Part shown: positions 7,360 through 17,800 of the stretch, in pieces | Numbering within the stretch: position 1 is the stretch's first letter | Layout of the letters: every line of letters begins with the position of its first letter | DNA from: an uncultured Lachnospiraceae bacterium | GTDB lineage: Bacteria > Bacillota > Clostridia > Lachnospirales > Lachnospiraceae | Length of the DNA: 36,837 bases | Assembly: GCA_905201915.1 (NCBI GenBank) | Contig: CAJKQE010000014.1 | Coordinates: forward strand, 1-36,837 | Reading direction: 5' to 3' | The notes under the pieces: model-generated | What the model saw: only the letters and a program-made list of their open reading frames with translations | Database searches by the model: none | What the model was told of the DNA's origin: nothing | Translations under genes and position numbers: made by a program

Positions 7360-8247
7360 ATTACTCTGGAATTTTGCAGAAGTACGGAAGTCAGAAGGTG
7401 TACAGTGTTTATAGTGCTTAAATTGACGTACAAAATAACTGATGTTTTCGTATCCATTATTGAGTGCAACTTCCGTAATAGGTGCAGTAGTTTTTAGAAG
7501 CTGAACAGCAGCTTGATTAATACGATATTCATTTAAGTAGGCAAATGGTGTTTTGCCTACTTTTTCTTTGAAAAATTTGCAGAAATAATTTTTATTCAGA
7601 GGAATACATTCTGCAAGAGCTTCCAGTGTTACAGGCTCCATATAATGCTTTTCTATATAGGAAAACACAGATTTTAAAGAATGATTTTCAAAATCTTTTT
7701 CAGCTTCATGCTTTTGGGCAGAAGAAAAGGCGTGTTCCTGAAATAGAATTTCCAATATCTGCAAGAGTATAATTTTTATGGAAAGTGCAGTATTGGCAGA
7801 GGTGTCTTCTAAATAAAGCCTGGCCGCTTTTGATATCAAAGAACCAATTTGCAGGCTGATTTCCAAAGAGAGAGAACTTCCTTCCGGAAACAGCAGTTTT
7901 TTTGACAGTAAAGGAGTAAGAAGCTCATTTTGACAAATATCATATTGAGAAAAACTTAAAAAGGACATGGGAAATAAAAGAGCATAATGGTGGGAAACTT
8001 CACTATGACCGAAAATTCCATGAACCATACCGGGATTGATAAAATATACATTTCCCTCTGTTAAAAGCTGAGAGTTGGTTTCTGTGCGAAGCATCAGGCT
8101 TCCTTTGGTGATATATATAAATTCTGTTTCTTCATGCCAGTGGTAAGGGGCGAAATATTGTCCGCAAAAATCTTCTTGAGACAGAGCCTGGAAAGGAAAG
8201 TAAGGTGTTCCGTGTGGATTTTCTTCCTGAATGTTAATTTTATACAT
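7333..8247 (-). CDS. AraC-family transcriptional regulator (cupin + HTH)
   Basis: A 304-residue regulator. The N-terminal cupin-like ligand domain shows YFAPYHWHEETEFIYITKG (about 30-48), ...NVYFINPGMVHGIFG; the C-terminal double helix-turn-helix is at about 195-295 (LEALAECIPLNKNYFCKFFK, ITEVALNNGYENISYFVRQF). The frame stays open to 8313, but MYKINIQEE at 8247 is preferred: it has AAAGGGCG upstream and the extra 22 residues are hydrophobic with no ribosome site. It diverges from the GH13 gene across 134 bp, so it most likely senses a sugar and controls that gene. It ends inside the coding region of the convergent permease. Confidence 0.88.
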   Translation of the reverse strand: MYKINIQEENPHGTPYFPFQALSQEDFCGQYFAPYHWHEETEFIYITKGSLMLRTETNSQLLTEGNVYFINPGMVHGIFGHSEVSHHYALLFPMSFLSFSQYDICQNELLTPLLSKKLLFPEGSSLSLEISLQIGSLISKAARLYLEDTSANTALSIKIILLQILEILFQEHAFSSAQKHEAEKDFENHSLKSVFSYIEKHYMEPVTLEALAECIPLNKNYFCKFFKEKVGKTPFAYLNEYRINQAAVQLLKTTAPITEVALNNGYENISYFVRQFKHYKHCTPSDFRTSAKFQSNLISNSVNQ

Positions 8248-8381
8248 AATAATTTCGCCCTTTCTTGTAATTACATAAATAAAAGTGAATATAGTACAAA
8301 TAAAGAGTAACATATTGCAAGAATTTAAGAAAGAGTTTTTTTATACTGAAAGTAACGAAAAAGAACTGTGAGGTACATATT

Positions 8382-10046
8382 ATGAATAAAACATGGTGGA
8401 AAAATAGTGTAATTTATCAAATTTATCCAAGGAGTTTTGCAGATAGCAATGGAGACGGAATTGGAGATATTAAGGGAATTACTCAACATCTCGATTATTT
8501 AAAGGAACTGGGCGTAGATGTTATCTGGCTGTCTCCTGTTTATCAGTCTCCTAATGATGATAATGGATATGATATTTCCGATTATCAGGCAATTATGGAA
8601 GATTTTGGAACAATGGAAGATTTTGATGAAATGCTTTCAGAGATGCATAAAAGAGGAATAAAGCTGGTTATGGATTTGGTAGTGAACCATACTTCTGATG
8701 AACATCCGTGGTTTGTAGAAAGCAGAAAGTCAAAGGATAATCCTTATCGTGATTACTACATCTGGAAAGAAGGAAAAAACGGGAAAGAGCCAAATAACTG
8801 GGGTGCATGTTTTGGCGGTTCTGCATGGGAATATGATAAGGAAACAGAAATGTACTATTTACATTGCTTTTCTAAGAAACAGCCTGATTTAAACTGGGAA
8901 AATGAAAAAGTCAGAAAAGAAGTTTTTGATATGATGACATGGTGGTGTGAGAAAGGTGTAGATGGATTTCGTATGGACGTTATCAGTATGATTTCTAAGG
9001 CTCCTGCCTATCCTGACGGAGTTTCTCATAATGGCTTATATGGTGATTTTGGCCCTTTTGTCTGCAATGGTCCTCATGTTCATGAGTATTTACAGGAAAT
9101 GAACCAAAAAGTGCTTTCTAAGTATGATTTGATTACGGTTGGTGAAGCGTCTGGCGTTACTGTAGAAGAAGCAAAAAAATATGCTAATTTAGACGGAACT
9201 GAGCTAAACATGGTATTCCAGTTTGAACATACAGACATTACATCTGGAAAGAATGGAAAATGGACAGACGAGAGATTTAAACTCAGAGATTTGAGAAAAA
9301 TATTGAATAAATGGCAGACAGAGTTGGAGGGAAAAGCATGGAACAGTCTTTATTGGGATAACCACGACCAGCCAAGAGCTGTGTCTCGCTTTGGAAATGA
9401 CGGGCCAATGTATCGTGAACTTTCAGCTAAAATGCTGGCAACCTGTCTTCATTTGATGAAAGGAACACCTTATATTTATCAGGGTGAAGAAATTGGTATG
9501 ACAAATGCTTATTTTAATAAACTGGAAGATTACCGTGACATCGAAAGTATTCATGCTTTTGAAGAGATGACAGAAAATGGTCTTCTTACAGAGGAAGAAA
9601 TGATGAGCGCTTTAAAGGCAGTCAGCCGTGATAATGCCAGAACTCCTATGCAGTGGGACGATAGTGAAAATGCAGGATTTACCATAGGCACCCCATGGAT
9701 TAAAGTAAATCCTAATTATTTACAGATTAATGCAAAGGCGGCTTTGGAAGATAAAGACAGCGTGTTCTATTATTATCAGAAATTAATACAGATGCGTAAG
9801 GAATATGAAATTATTGTGGACGGTATTTTTGAAGGCCTTCTGGAAGACGATGAAAATATTTATGCATACCGGAGAAAACTGGGAAATCAGACTTTAATTG
9901 TAGCTTGTAATTTCAGCGATAAAAAAGTACCGTGTACTTTGTTTGAGGGAGCAGCAGGCGGTAAAGAAATGATTGCCAATTACAAAAATCATGAGACAGG
10001 AATATTGAAACCTTACGAAGCAAGAGTTGTACTGATAGAAAATTAA
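8382..10046 (+). CDS. GH13 alpha-glucosidase, oligo-1,6-glucosidase type
   Basis: A 554-residue cytoplasmic enzyme (no signal peptide) that hydrolyses the non-reducing end of short alpha-glucosides. The motifs of GH13_31 run in order: YQIYPRSFADSNGDGIGD, DLVVNHTSDEHPWF, QPDLNWEN, GFRMDVI, GEASG, NHDQPRAVSRFG, MQWDDSENAGF. The catalytic residues are Asp199 (nucleophile), Glu255 (acid/base) and Asp329; these fall at the same numbers as in the Bacillus oligo-1,6-glucosidase. Val200 after the nucleophile is the residue linked to alpha-1,6 (isomaltose) preference, against Thr/Ala in alpha-1,4 enzymes. Isomaltose and isomalto-oligosaccharides are therefore the likely substrates; sucrose or maltose activity is possible. 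It diverges from an AraC regulator and is followed by a terminator. Confidence 0.93.
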   Translation: MNKTWWKNSVIYQIYPRSFADSNGDGIGDIKGITQHLDYLKELGVDVIWLSPVYQSPNDDNGYDISDYQAIMEDFGTMEDFDEMLSEMHKRGIKLVMDLVVNHTSDEHPWFVESRKSKDNPYRDYYIWKEGKNGKEPNNWGACFGGSAWEYDKETEMYYLHCFSKKQPDLNWENEKVRKEVFDMMTWWCEKGVDGFRMDVISMISKAPAYPDGVSHNGLYGDFGPFVCNGPHVHEYLQEMNQKVLSKYDLITVGEASGVTVEEAKKYANLDGTELNMVFQFEHTDITSGKNGKWTDERFKLRDLRKILNKWQTELEGKAWNSLYWDNHDQPRAVSRFGNDGPMYRELSAKMLATCLHLMKGTPYIYQGEEIGMTNAYFNKLEDYRDIESIHAFEEMTENGLLTEEEMMSALKAVSRDNARTPMQWDDSENAGFTIGTPWIKVNPNYLQINAKAALEDKDSVFYYYQKLIQMRKEYEIIVDGIFEGLLEDDENIYAYRRKLGNQTLIVACNFSDKKVPCTLFEGAAGGKEMIANYKNHETGILKPYEARVVLIEN

Positions 10047-10072
10047 AAAATAACTTCTGCATGAGAGAAATG

Positions 10073-10130
10073 AGGTTGTCGCATTAAATATTTTGGAATA
10101 ATGTTTAAAGCGACAGCCTTGTTGTTTTTT
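10073..10130 (+). terminator. Terminator after the GH13 gene; shares a motif with the 22641 leader hairpin
   Basis: GGTTGTCGC (10074-10082) pairs with GCGACAGCC (10110-10118), one G-U, followed by a T-rich stretch ending TTTTTT (10125-10130). The inner part (GTCGCATTAAATA ... GTTTAA ... GAC, 10078-10114) is very like the hairpin at 22646-22683, so both may come from one repeated element. The rest of 10131-10231 shows nothing clear. Confidence 0.7.
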
Positions 10131-10231
10131 GAGGGGATTTTATTTTCACTCTTTACTGCCAAACTAACATTTTTGCAACATTAGCCGTTAGGGCTGTGCA
10201 AACGGAGGAGAAAAGTGTAAGATAAAACTGG

Positions 10232-10912
10232 GTGATGAATATGAAAATTTTAATTGTAGAAGATGATTTGGTATTGGCAGAGGAAATTTTGCTCCTCTGC
10301 CAACGATGGGGCTTTGAAGGAGAATATCTGGAAGATTTTACAGATGTAGATAAGCAGTGTGAAAGCAGTCATTGTGATTTGGTTCTTATGGACATCAATT
10401 TACCTTTTTATGATGGATTTTACTGGTGTCAGAAGATTAGAAGTGTATCAAAAGTTCCTGTTTTGTTTTTATCCAGCAGAGACCAGAATGCAGATAAGGT
10501 TATGGCAATGGTTTCCGGTGGAGATGACTATGTGGAAAAGCCTTTTGATGCAGAACTTTTGCTGGTAAAAATCCGTTCCCTTTTAAGGCGAAGCTATGAG
10601 TATACTCAAAGTGACAGGGAATATCTGGAGTCCGGACTTGTTTACGACCGTGGACAGGGAATTTTACTCTATAAAAATCAACCTATAGAAATGACAAAAT
10701 CCGAAAACAGAATTATGAGTATTTTAGCAGATTATAAAGGGCAGGTAGTGGACAGAGAAACTTTGATGCAGGGGTTATGGAATACAGATGAATATGTAAC
10801 AGATGCTTCTTTGACAGTGTTGATATCCAGACTTCGAAGCAAAATTTGCACTGCGACAGGAGGAATTTCCTGTATCCATACCAGAAAAGGGAAAGGATAT
10901 TATTTGGAATGA
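10232..10912 (+). CDS. OmpR-family response regulator, BceR-like
   Basis: A 226-residue regulator. The receiver has acidic residues VEDD, phospho-acceptor Asp54 in LMDINLPFYDG (numbered from GTG 10232), LSSRD and Lys in VEKPF. The winged-helix domain covers about 130-225 (MTKSENRIMSILADYKG, SLTVLISRLRSKI, RKGKGYYLE). The start is uncertain: GTG 10232, ATG 10235 and ATG 10241 are in frame and none has a strong ribosome site; GGAGGAG at 10204-10210 is too far upstream. It overlaps the kinase by ATGA (10909-10912). With the kinase, ATPase and permease that follow, it forms a Bce-type module that usually answers to cell-wall-active peptides. Confidence 0.9.
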   Translation: MMNMKILIVEDDLVLAEEILLLCQRWGFEGEYLEDFTDVDKQCESSHCDLVLMDINLPFYDGFYWCQKIRSVSKVPVLFLSSRDQNADKVMAMVSGGDDYVEKPFDAELLLVKIRSLLRRSYEYTQSDREYLESGLVYDRGQGILLYKNQPIEMTKSENRIMSILADYKGQVVDRETLMQGLWNTDEYVTDASLTVLISRLRSKICTATGGISCIHTRKGKGYYLE

Positions 10913-11844
10913 AGAAATATCTAAAAGCCAGATGGGCTGTGCTGGTTACAGGAGTGGGATTTGCAGTTTTTTTGAATATATACCTTACATGGTTATGTGC
11001 AACATCACTTTATAGACAAGATATTTTGTACTTGAATGTGTTGTTGGCTGCTTTTGGAATCGTTCTTTTGATCTGGGATTACAGTCAGTGGAAAAAGAAG
11101 AAAAAGCAGGAAGAAGAACAGGAGGAGCTTCTTGAATATACAAGGAGAGAACTGCTGGAATATAAAGGAAAATTGGAAAATTTATCGGATTATATTACAA
11201 AGTGGACACATGAAATAAAGCTGCCTTTAGCTGCTTTGCGTCTCATGAATGGAAGAAATCAGGAAATTTCTTTAAAAAAGGAAATGCAGGATTGTATTGT
11301 GCGCATGGAAAATTTGCTTCATACCGTGCTTATGGGAAGTAAGCTGCAAAGACCTGAAAATGATGTATGTATGGAACGGATTTCTCTGGAAGAAGCAGTA
11401 AAAGAAGCAGTGAAAAACCAATCTTATTTTCTTATCCAATATGGTTTTGAAATAATTTTAGAGATAAAAGATGTCTGGGTATACAGTGATAAAAGGTGGA
11501 TGATTTATCTTTTGGACCAGCTGATTGCCAATGCCATAAAGTATAGAAGCAGGAATCCTAAGCTTGTATTTTCCTGTGAAAAGCAGGGAGAAAATCAGGT
11601 ATGTTTAAGGGTGGAAGATAATGGAATTGGAATTTCCAATGAGGATTTACCGTATATTTTTGACAAAGGATATGTAGGGAAAAGTTTAAGAAAAGGGGAT
11701 TATCATTCAACGGGAATGGGACTTTATTTTGCAGGAAAAATAGGAGAAATGCTGAATATTTCTTTAAAAGCAGTACCGAAAAAAGAAAATGGTAGTTGTT
11801 TTGAAATTGTATTTTGTGATATGGCAGAACATTTTATGATGTAG
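10909..11844 (+). CDS. Intramembrane-sensing histidine kinase, BceS-like
   Basis: A 311-residue kinase. Two TM segments (about 9-30 and 38-58) are joined by only a few outer residues (CATSLYRQ), the mark of kinases that sense through a partner transporter rather than by their own outer domain. The phospho-His is residue 101 in KWTHEIKLPLAAL. The HATPase part has an N box (DQLIANAIKYRSRN), G1 (VEDNGIGIS), FDKGYVG and STGMGLYFAGKI. The frame is open upstream to 10846, but ATG 10909 gives the usual ATGA overlap with the regulator and AAAGGA upstream. It probably forms a complex with the permease at 12704-14620, as BceS does with BceB. Confidence 0.9.
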   Translation: MKKYLKARWAVLVTGVGFAVFLNIYLTWLCATSLYRQDILYLNVLLAAFGIVLLIWDYSQWKKKKKQEEEQEELLEYTRRELLEYKGKLENLSDYITKWTHEIKLPLAALRLMNGRNQEISLKKEMQDCIVRMENLLHTVLMGSKLQRPENDVCMERISLEEAVKEAVKNQSYFLIQYGFEIILEIKDVWVYSDKRWMIYLLDQLIANAIKYRSRNPKLVFSCEKQGENQVCLRVEDNGIGISNEDLPYIFDKGYVGKSLRKGDYHSTGMGLYFAGKIGEMLNISLKAVPKKENGSCFEIVFCDMAEHFMM

Positions 11845-11951
11845 TTGTATGTTACAGAAATGTTAGATTGGAAAGAAAACTGTTGGATAAATGAAAGGAT
11901 TTTTTGAAACCTCTTTGCTAAAATAAAGATATAAATTAGGAGGTAAGTATC

Positions 11952-12707
11952 ATGAAAAAAGTTTTAGAAGTCAGAAATCTTTCCAAGAATTACGGAAAAA
12001 AAGGATATGAAACTGCTGTGCTGAAAGACATCAGTATGGATATTTATGAAGGTGATTTTATTGCTATTATGGGACCAAGCGGGGCAGGGAAAACTACATT
12101 TTTAAATATGTTGTCCACCTTAGATAAGCCTTCATCAGGGAAAATTCTTTTAGAAGGGCAGGATATTACAGCATTAAGCAACAAAGAACTTTCTCTGGTG
12201 AGGCGTGATAAAATCGGGTTTATTTTTCAGGAATATAATCTGTTAGATAATATGACTGTGCAGGATAACATTGCCCTTCCACTTTCTTTAAATGGAGTGG
12301 CGCAAAGAGAAATTATCAGAAAAGTGCAGGCGAAAGCAGTGGATTTTGGCTTAGAGTCTCATTTGAGAAAGTATCCTTATCAGCTTTCAGGAGGACAAAA
12401 GCAAAGAGCTGCCAGCGCCAGAGCGCTGATTACAGAGCCTCGAATTTTGTTCGCAGATGAGCCGACAGGAGCATTAGACAGTAAGTCAGGTAAGGATTTA
12501 TTAGGGTGTCTGAAAAATGCCAACGAACAGGAAAAGGCTACTATTTTAATGGTAACCCATGATGGTTATACGGCAAGTTATGCAAAGCAGGTATACTTTT
12601 TAAAAGACGGAAAAATTCACAGCCGCCTGACGCAAAAAGACAGCAGAAAAGCATTTTATGAAGAAATCATGGCAATGTTGGCGGTTATGGGAGGTGAGGG
12701 AGAATGA
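11952..12707 (+). CDS. BceA-like ABC transporter ATP-binding protein
   Basis: A 251-residue ATPase with Walker A GPSGAGKTT, Q-loop FIFQEYNLL, signature LSGGQKQRAASARAL (Ser-Ala in place of the common Ile-Ala, typical of Bce ATPases), Walker B ILFADEPTGALDS and H-loop MVTHDG. TAGGAGG lies 9 nt before ATG 11952. A gap of 107 bp after the kinase probably holds a promoter for induced expression, though no good -35/-10 pair is evident. It overlaps the permease by ATGA (12704-12707). Confidence 0.92.
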   Translation: MKKVLEVRNLSKNYGKKGYETAVLKDISMDIYEGDFIAIMGPSGAGKTTFLNMLSTLDKPSSGKILLEGQDITALSNKELSLVRRDKIGFIFQEYNLLDNMTVQDNIALPLSLNGVAQREIIRKVQAKAVDFGLESHLRKYPYQLSGGQKQRAASARALITEPRILFADEPTGALDSKSGKDLLGCLKNANEQEKATILMVTHDGYTASYAKQVYFLKDGKIHSRLTQKDSRKAFYEEIMAMLAVMGGEGE

Positions 12708-14620
12708 AGCTTCTATCACTGTCCTTTTCCAACTTTAAACGTAGTGTAAGAGAATACGGAATGTTAATTATTTCTCTTGCTTTTTCGATTTTTGTGTTTT
12801 TTAATTTCCAGAGTATTATTTATTCAGAGTCTATGGACATTCTGGAAAATTATAATAAAGAGTATATTGATATCATTGTGCAGTCTGCATCTGTAGTATT
12901 TGGTGTATTTTTGTTTTTCTTTATCTGGTATGCATCCAATGTTTTTCTTAATCAAAGGAAGAAGGAAATCGGAATTTATATTTTTATGGGACTGGATAAT
13001 GTGCGAATTGGAAAAATGTATATGCTGGAGTCTGTTTTTATTGGACTGTTTTCTTTAGTTACAGGAATTGGAACAGGTGTCTTATTTTCTAAGCTGTTTC
13101 AAATGCTTCTTTTAAAACTCTCTGACATCAGTGTGGACATTCAGTTCTCTTTTTCATGGGAGGCGGTACTGATTACTGCAGGAATGTTTTTGGGTATTTA
13201 TGGTTTGATGACTTTAAAAAGTTATCATACTTTAAAGAGCAGCAGTGTATTAAACTTGCTTTCCGGTGCAAAACAGCAGGAAATGCAAAAGGAAAAGGGG
13301 ATGATTACATTTTTAAAAATTGTAGGCGGTGTGGGTATTCTGCTATTTGGATATTATCTGGCGTGGGACACAGGAGATATCAATTCTTTAGGAAATGCTT
13401 TAGGGGCTGTTGTTCTGGTAATTGTAGGGGTTTACCTTTTGTTTTCCGGACTTATTCCTGCCATACTTCGTAAGCTCTCAGGAAATAAACATTATTTGTA
13501 TAAGAAAGAGCGTACTTTATGGGTAAACAATCTGGCGTTTCGTATGAAAAAGAATTACAGAACGTATGCGATGGTAACGGTACTGATGATTTGTTCTGTG
13601 ACTGTTATGGCGATTTCTATTGCTATGAAACAGCGTTATGAAAAGATTACACACTTTGACCAGACTTATACCTATCAGGTGCTAAGCAGCGAAGAAAAGA
13701 ACGGGGAAGAAATTGCCAAAGGAATTGAGCAGGAAAATAAAGTGAAATTCTGGAATGAAATGCAGGTGGTTATGGTAGAGCCTTCTGTGGTGCACAGCAA
13801 ATATACTTATACAGCTTACGGATTGGTTTCTTTTTCAGATGTGAAACAAGCGGCGAAAAAAGCCGGACTTCCTTTTGACTATAAAGAATTGAAGGACAAG
13901 CAGGCAATCGAGCTTTCCCATGAGGTTCTTATGGATTTATCCGGAGATGCAGATGAGAATTATAAGCAAAAAATCGGAAGTGAAACATATGATGTAATAA
14001 AAGCAGATAATACGCCTTATTTCGGAGCGCTGCAAAACGATACGAAGATTTTTATTCTCAGTGATAAAACCTTTGAAAGCCTGAAAAATTTAGGAAGTAT
14101 TACATATTTTTACAATTATAGAATTGAAAATATGAAAAATATGGAGGCGTCCAGAGCATACCTGAATACACTGGCACAAAGCAGTGAAGACGGACAGGCA
14201 TTTACAGGCGTAAATTATACGCAAATAGACGGAAGGCAGGACAGTTGGATAAGAGTCATGTATTCCCTTTGTATCTTTATGTTTGTAACCCTTGTATTGG
14301 CAGCAGGAAGTATTATCTTTTTGAAAATCGGCAATGAAGTATATGAGGATAAAGAGCGATACAAAACTTTGGAGAAAATGGGAATTCAAAAGAAAAGCCT
14401 GAGAAAATCTGTACGAAATGAAATCTGTTTTACTTACTATTGTCCCTTTGTTCTTATGATGATTACCTCCTATTTTTCTGTAAAAGCGCTGGGAAATGTT
14501 ATGAGAGAGGATTTGTTCATGGTGAACATCTGGAGCATGGGAATTATTCTTTTGGTATTTACAGTGATTTGTGCAATATCTGTTTATACGGCAAAGAAAA
14601 AGTTGTCCTTAATTTCATAG
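12704..14620 (+). CDS. BceB-like FtsX-type ABC permease
   Basis: A 638-residue permease of the BceB/VraE size and layout. TM segments lie at about 16-36, 54-76, 103-135 and 151-168, with FLNQRKKEIGIYIFMGLDN as the coupling motif, then 201-250 and 285-305. One large outer domain (about 310-515) follows, then three C-terminal TM segments (IRVMYSLCIFMFVTLVLAAG onward). In BceAB systems the outer domain contacts the peptide antibiotic and the transporter both removes the drug from its lipid target and signals to the kinase. The drug here is not predictable. A strong terminator follows at 14628. Confidence 0.9.
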   Translation: MKLLSLSFSNFKRSVREYGMLIISLAFSIFVFFNFQSIIYSESMDILENYNKEYIDIIVQSASVVFGVFLFFFIWYASNVFLNQRKKEIGIYIFMGLDNVRIGKMYMLESVFIGLFSLVTGIGTGVLFSKLFQMLLLKLSDISVDIQFSFSWEAVLITAGMFLGIYGLMTLKSYHTLKSSSVLNLLSGAKQQEMQKEKGMITFLKIVGGVGILLFGYYLAWDTGDINSLGNALGAVVLVIVGVYLLFSGLIPAILRKLSGNKHYLYKKERTLWVNNLAFRMKKNYRTYAMVTVLMICSVTVMAISIAMKQRYEKITHFDQTYTYQVLSSEEKNGEEIAKGIEQENKVKFWNEMQVVMVEPSVVHSKYTYTAYGLVSFSDVKQAAKKAGLPFDYKELKDKQAIELSHEVLMDLSGDADENYKQKIGSETYDVIKADNTPYFGALQNDTKIFILSDKTFESLKNLGSITYFYNYRIENMKNMEASRAYLNTLAQSSEDGQAFTGVNYTQIDGRQDSWIRVMYSLCIFMFVTLVLAAGSIIFLKIGNEVYEDKERYKTLEKMGIQKKSLRKSVRNEICFTYYCPFVLMMITSYFSVKALGNVMREDLFMVNIWSMGIILLVFTVICAISVYTAKKKLSLIS

Positions 14621-14627
14621 AAAGTAA

Positions 14628-14666
14628 AAAGAACTATTTTGAAAAAATCAGAATAGTTCTTTCTTT
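14628..14666 (+). terminator. Terminator of the Bce-type operon
   Basis: AAAGAACTATTTTGA (14628-14642) pairs with TCAGAATAGTTCTTT (14648-14662), 15 pairs with one G-U, followed by CTTTT. The remaining leader to 14824 is A-rich; TAAAATATAGAT near 14778 could hold a -10, but no convincing -35 was found. Confidence 0.85.
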
Positions 14667-14824
14667 TATGCAAAAAAAAATCCAAAAATACAAAAAAAGT
14701 ACAAAAACTTTATAAGTACCTTAAAAAAGTAAAAGTTTTAGCGAACAAAGTCCTAAAAAAAGCCAAAAACCTCATGTTAAAATATAGATAAATAAATGTA
14801 GTGTCATGAAGGAGGTTTATAGAA

Positions 14825-17800
14825 GTGGGAAAGAAGAAAAAAAGCAAAAAGGCTATTGCAGGGATATCTGCATTTGTATTGGGAGCATCTGCATTAGTTC
14901 CGGCGTTTCCGGTTTATGGAGCAGAAGGTATTTCCGTTAATCCACAGATACATTACCAGACCTTAAAAGGATGGGGAACATCTCTGTGTTGGTGGGGAAA
15001 TACCATTGGTTCCTGGGGAGAACAGGATTTTAATGGAAACGGCAGACCAGACAGAGAGGAAATTGCAGAACTGGCTTTTTCACCGGAATATTTGAATTTG
15101 AATATTGTACGCTACAATGTGGGGGGCGGAGATAAAGAGAATACTTCTATTAAGCGGTGTGAAGGTCTGGTGCCGGGATGGACGGAAGACATGACAGGAA
15201 CCAAAGACGGTACAGGAGAATTTAATGCAGAAGAATTTTACAGCAAATCAACAGAAGAAATGGCAGATGCAGGACAGCTATGGATGCTGGAACAGGCAAA
15301 TAAATGGAGACAAGAGGAAGGGGACATTATCAATGAAGTCTTCTCTAATTCTCCTCCTTATTATATGACAAAATCAGGAAGTTCTACAGGTGGATATAAC
15401 TGGGACAAAAACAATCTGAAAGATGACCAATATGATGAGTTTGCACAATATTTGGCAAGAGCAACCAAATGGGTGGATCAAGATCTGGAAAAGAAATACG
15501 GCACAGGTGTTTCTTATGTAGAACCTTTAAATGAGCCGGATACTAATTACTGGATGGATGGAAGTACCAAGCAGGAAGGCTGTATTTTCAATACAGGAGA
15601 ATTGCAGTCAAAGGCATACAGAGAGATGCAAAAAGCACTTGAGACAGAAGGTTTGACAGATATTCAGATTACAGGTACAGATGAGACCTCTCTGTGGAGT
15701 GCTAATAATTCTTTTAATCGTCTGGACAATGACGTGAAAGAAAATATGACAACGATAGGGGCGCATACATATAGTGGAAATAATGCAGAGAGAAATGAAC
15801 TCCGTCAAACGGCACAGAAATATGATAAAGATTTGTGGATGAGTGAAGTAACCAAAGGCGGCGGCGCTCATGAAGACGGTTGTCATGAATCCATGGATGC
15901 TGCCAATACACGTTCTCAGAGTGAGGGGATTATGGCAGATTTGAAGTACATGCAGCCTACAGCGTGGATTGCATGGCTGATTGCAGACAGCGAATACGAA
16001 TGTCTTCAGACAAATTCTAACTGGGGACTTTTACATGCTGTATTTGAAAAAGATGGTCCTGTACCAGATTATCATACAAATCTGGTAAATAGTGATGGTT
16101 CTAAGAAAGATTGGGTTCCGGAAGAAGGATACTGGGCAATTACCAAGCAGTTTTATACCATGATGCAATACAGCAAATATCTGAAGACAGGATATACCAT
16201 GATTGATGTAGGCGATGGCAACATGTGTGCTGCAATTTCGCCGACAGGTGATGAACTGGTAGTTGTGGCCCAGAATTTTGGAAATGAGAGAAATGTTTCT
16301 GTAGATTTAAGTAAGTTTTCAGGCAATATGGAAGCTGAGATTTATAGAACTTCAGACAGTGAAAGCTGTGAAAAAATAGAAACTCAGGATGTATCTGATA
16401 CAACTTTGGAAATGACATTGCCAACTGATTCTGTATCTACTGCAGTGGTTCGCGCAACTGACGGAGCTCCGATTTGTGATGTGGATAACTATTCTAAAAT
16501 TGTAGATGCAGATGTTGAAAAACCGGATGAAGAATGGACAAAGGCTGAAAATAAATTTACTTATGATGGTTTATGGAGAAATTCAGCTGAAGAATACGGC
16601 GGAGGAAAATACAGTACAGAAGAAAATGCAGGTGTTACCTTTACTTTTGAAGGCGATCAGGCAGCCATTTATGGAACAAAAGTGCCGGAAGGAGCTGTTG
16701 TAAATGTAGTGGTAGATGGAGAAGATAAAGGGCAGATAGAACTTACGGCTGAAGAAAAAGATGGCGAAGTAATGCTGTTTGATACAGGAAAACTGAAACA
16801 GGGAACACACACTGTAACTTTTACAAAGGCAGATGGCGAAGGAGATAAATTAATTGAAATCAATTACGGAAGAATTATTTCCGGTGAATTTATCGAAGAT
16901 ATTCTTCGTGTTGAGACCTTAGAAGATATTTATACTATTGCAGGACAAAAACCAGAATTTCCCAAAATAGTTCAGGTTATGACAAATAAGGGAACAACCA
17001 CAGAAAAAACAGTAGAATGGAATTTAAAAGACATCGACTTTACACAGGATGTTACTGTACATGGTAAAATTGAAGGAACAAATAAAACGGTACCTGTAAA
17101 TGTAAAAGTTATCGCAGCTAATATTGAATACTTTGTGGATTGCAACAGCCCTAAATCTCCTCTGTATGAAAAAATTGATTCCCTGTCAGAACTGAAAAAT
17201 GACACGCCGGATCAGGCTTATAAAGAAGGAAGCTGGGGGTATAAAGAGCAGTATGGAGAGTATAACGGAGACATCAATGACCATTATGATACAGGGTGGT
17301 ATGCATACGGCGGACAGAGTATTGAATACACATTCCCTCTGGAAGCAGGGACTTATAATGTGGATTTTGGATTTAAAGAATGGTGGAAAGATGGAAATAA
17401 ATCCCGTCCAATGGCAATCAGCATGACTGTAAACGGAGAAACTACAGAGTTGGGAAAAACAAACACCTGGAATGGCGGAAGCTGGTGGAATAAAGCATCC
17501 TATCAAATTACCTGCGAAGAAGCTGCAGATGTGACCTTTACTATTGCGAAAGCGGAAAATAATGATCCTGTATTGTCCTTTATCCAAATTCAAAAAGAAG
17601 AAAAAGCGGAAGAAATCAGCAGACTGGATATTTTAATTGAAAAGGCAAAAGAACTTCTTAATAATGAAGATGTTTATACACTTTCCAGCGCACAGGCATT
17701 AAAAGACGCTTTAACTCAGGCAGAACTTCTTGATCAGTCTCAGGCATCAGAACAAGAGCTTGCAGCGGCTTATAATGAATTGGCAGCAGCTATGACAGGA

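Noticed and set aside
8248..8313. Extra 22 residues on the AraC regulator
   Set aside because: They are hydrophobic, lack a ribosome site and take up most of the divergent promoter region.
10846..10908. Upstream start for the BceS-like kinase
   Set aside because: It would lie fully within the regulator's coding end; ATG 10909 gives the usual ATGA coupling.
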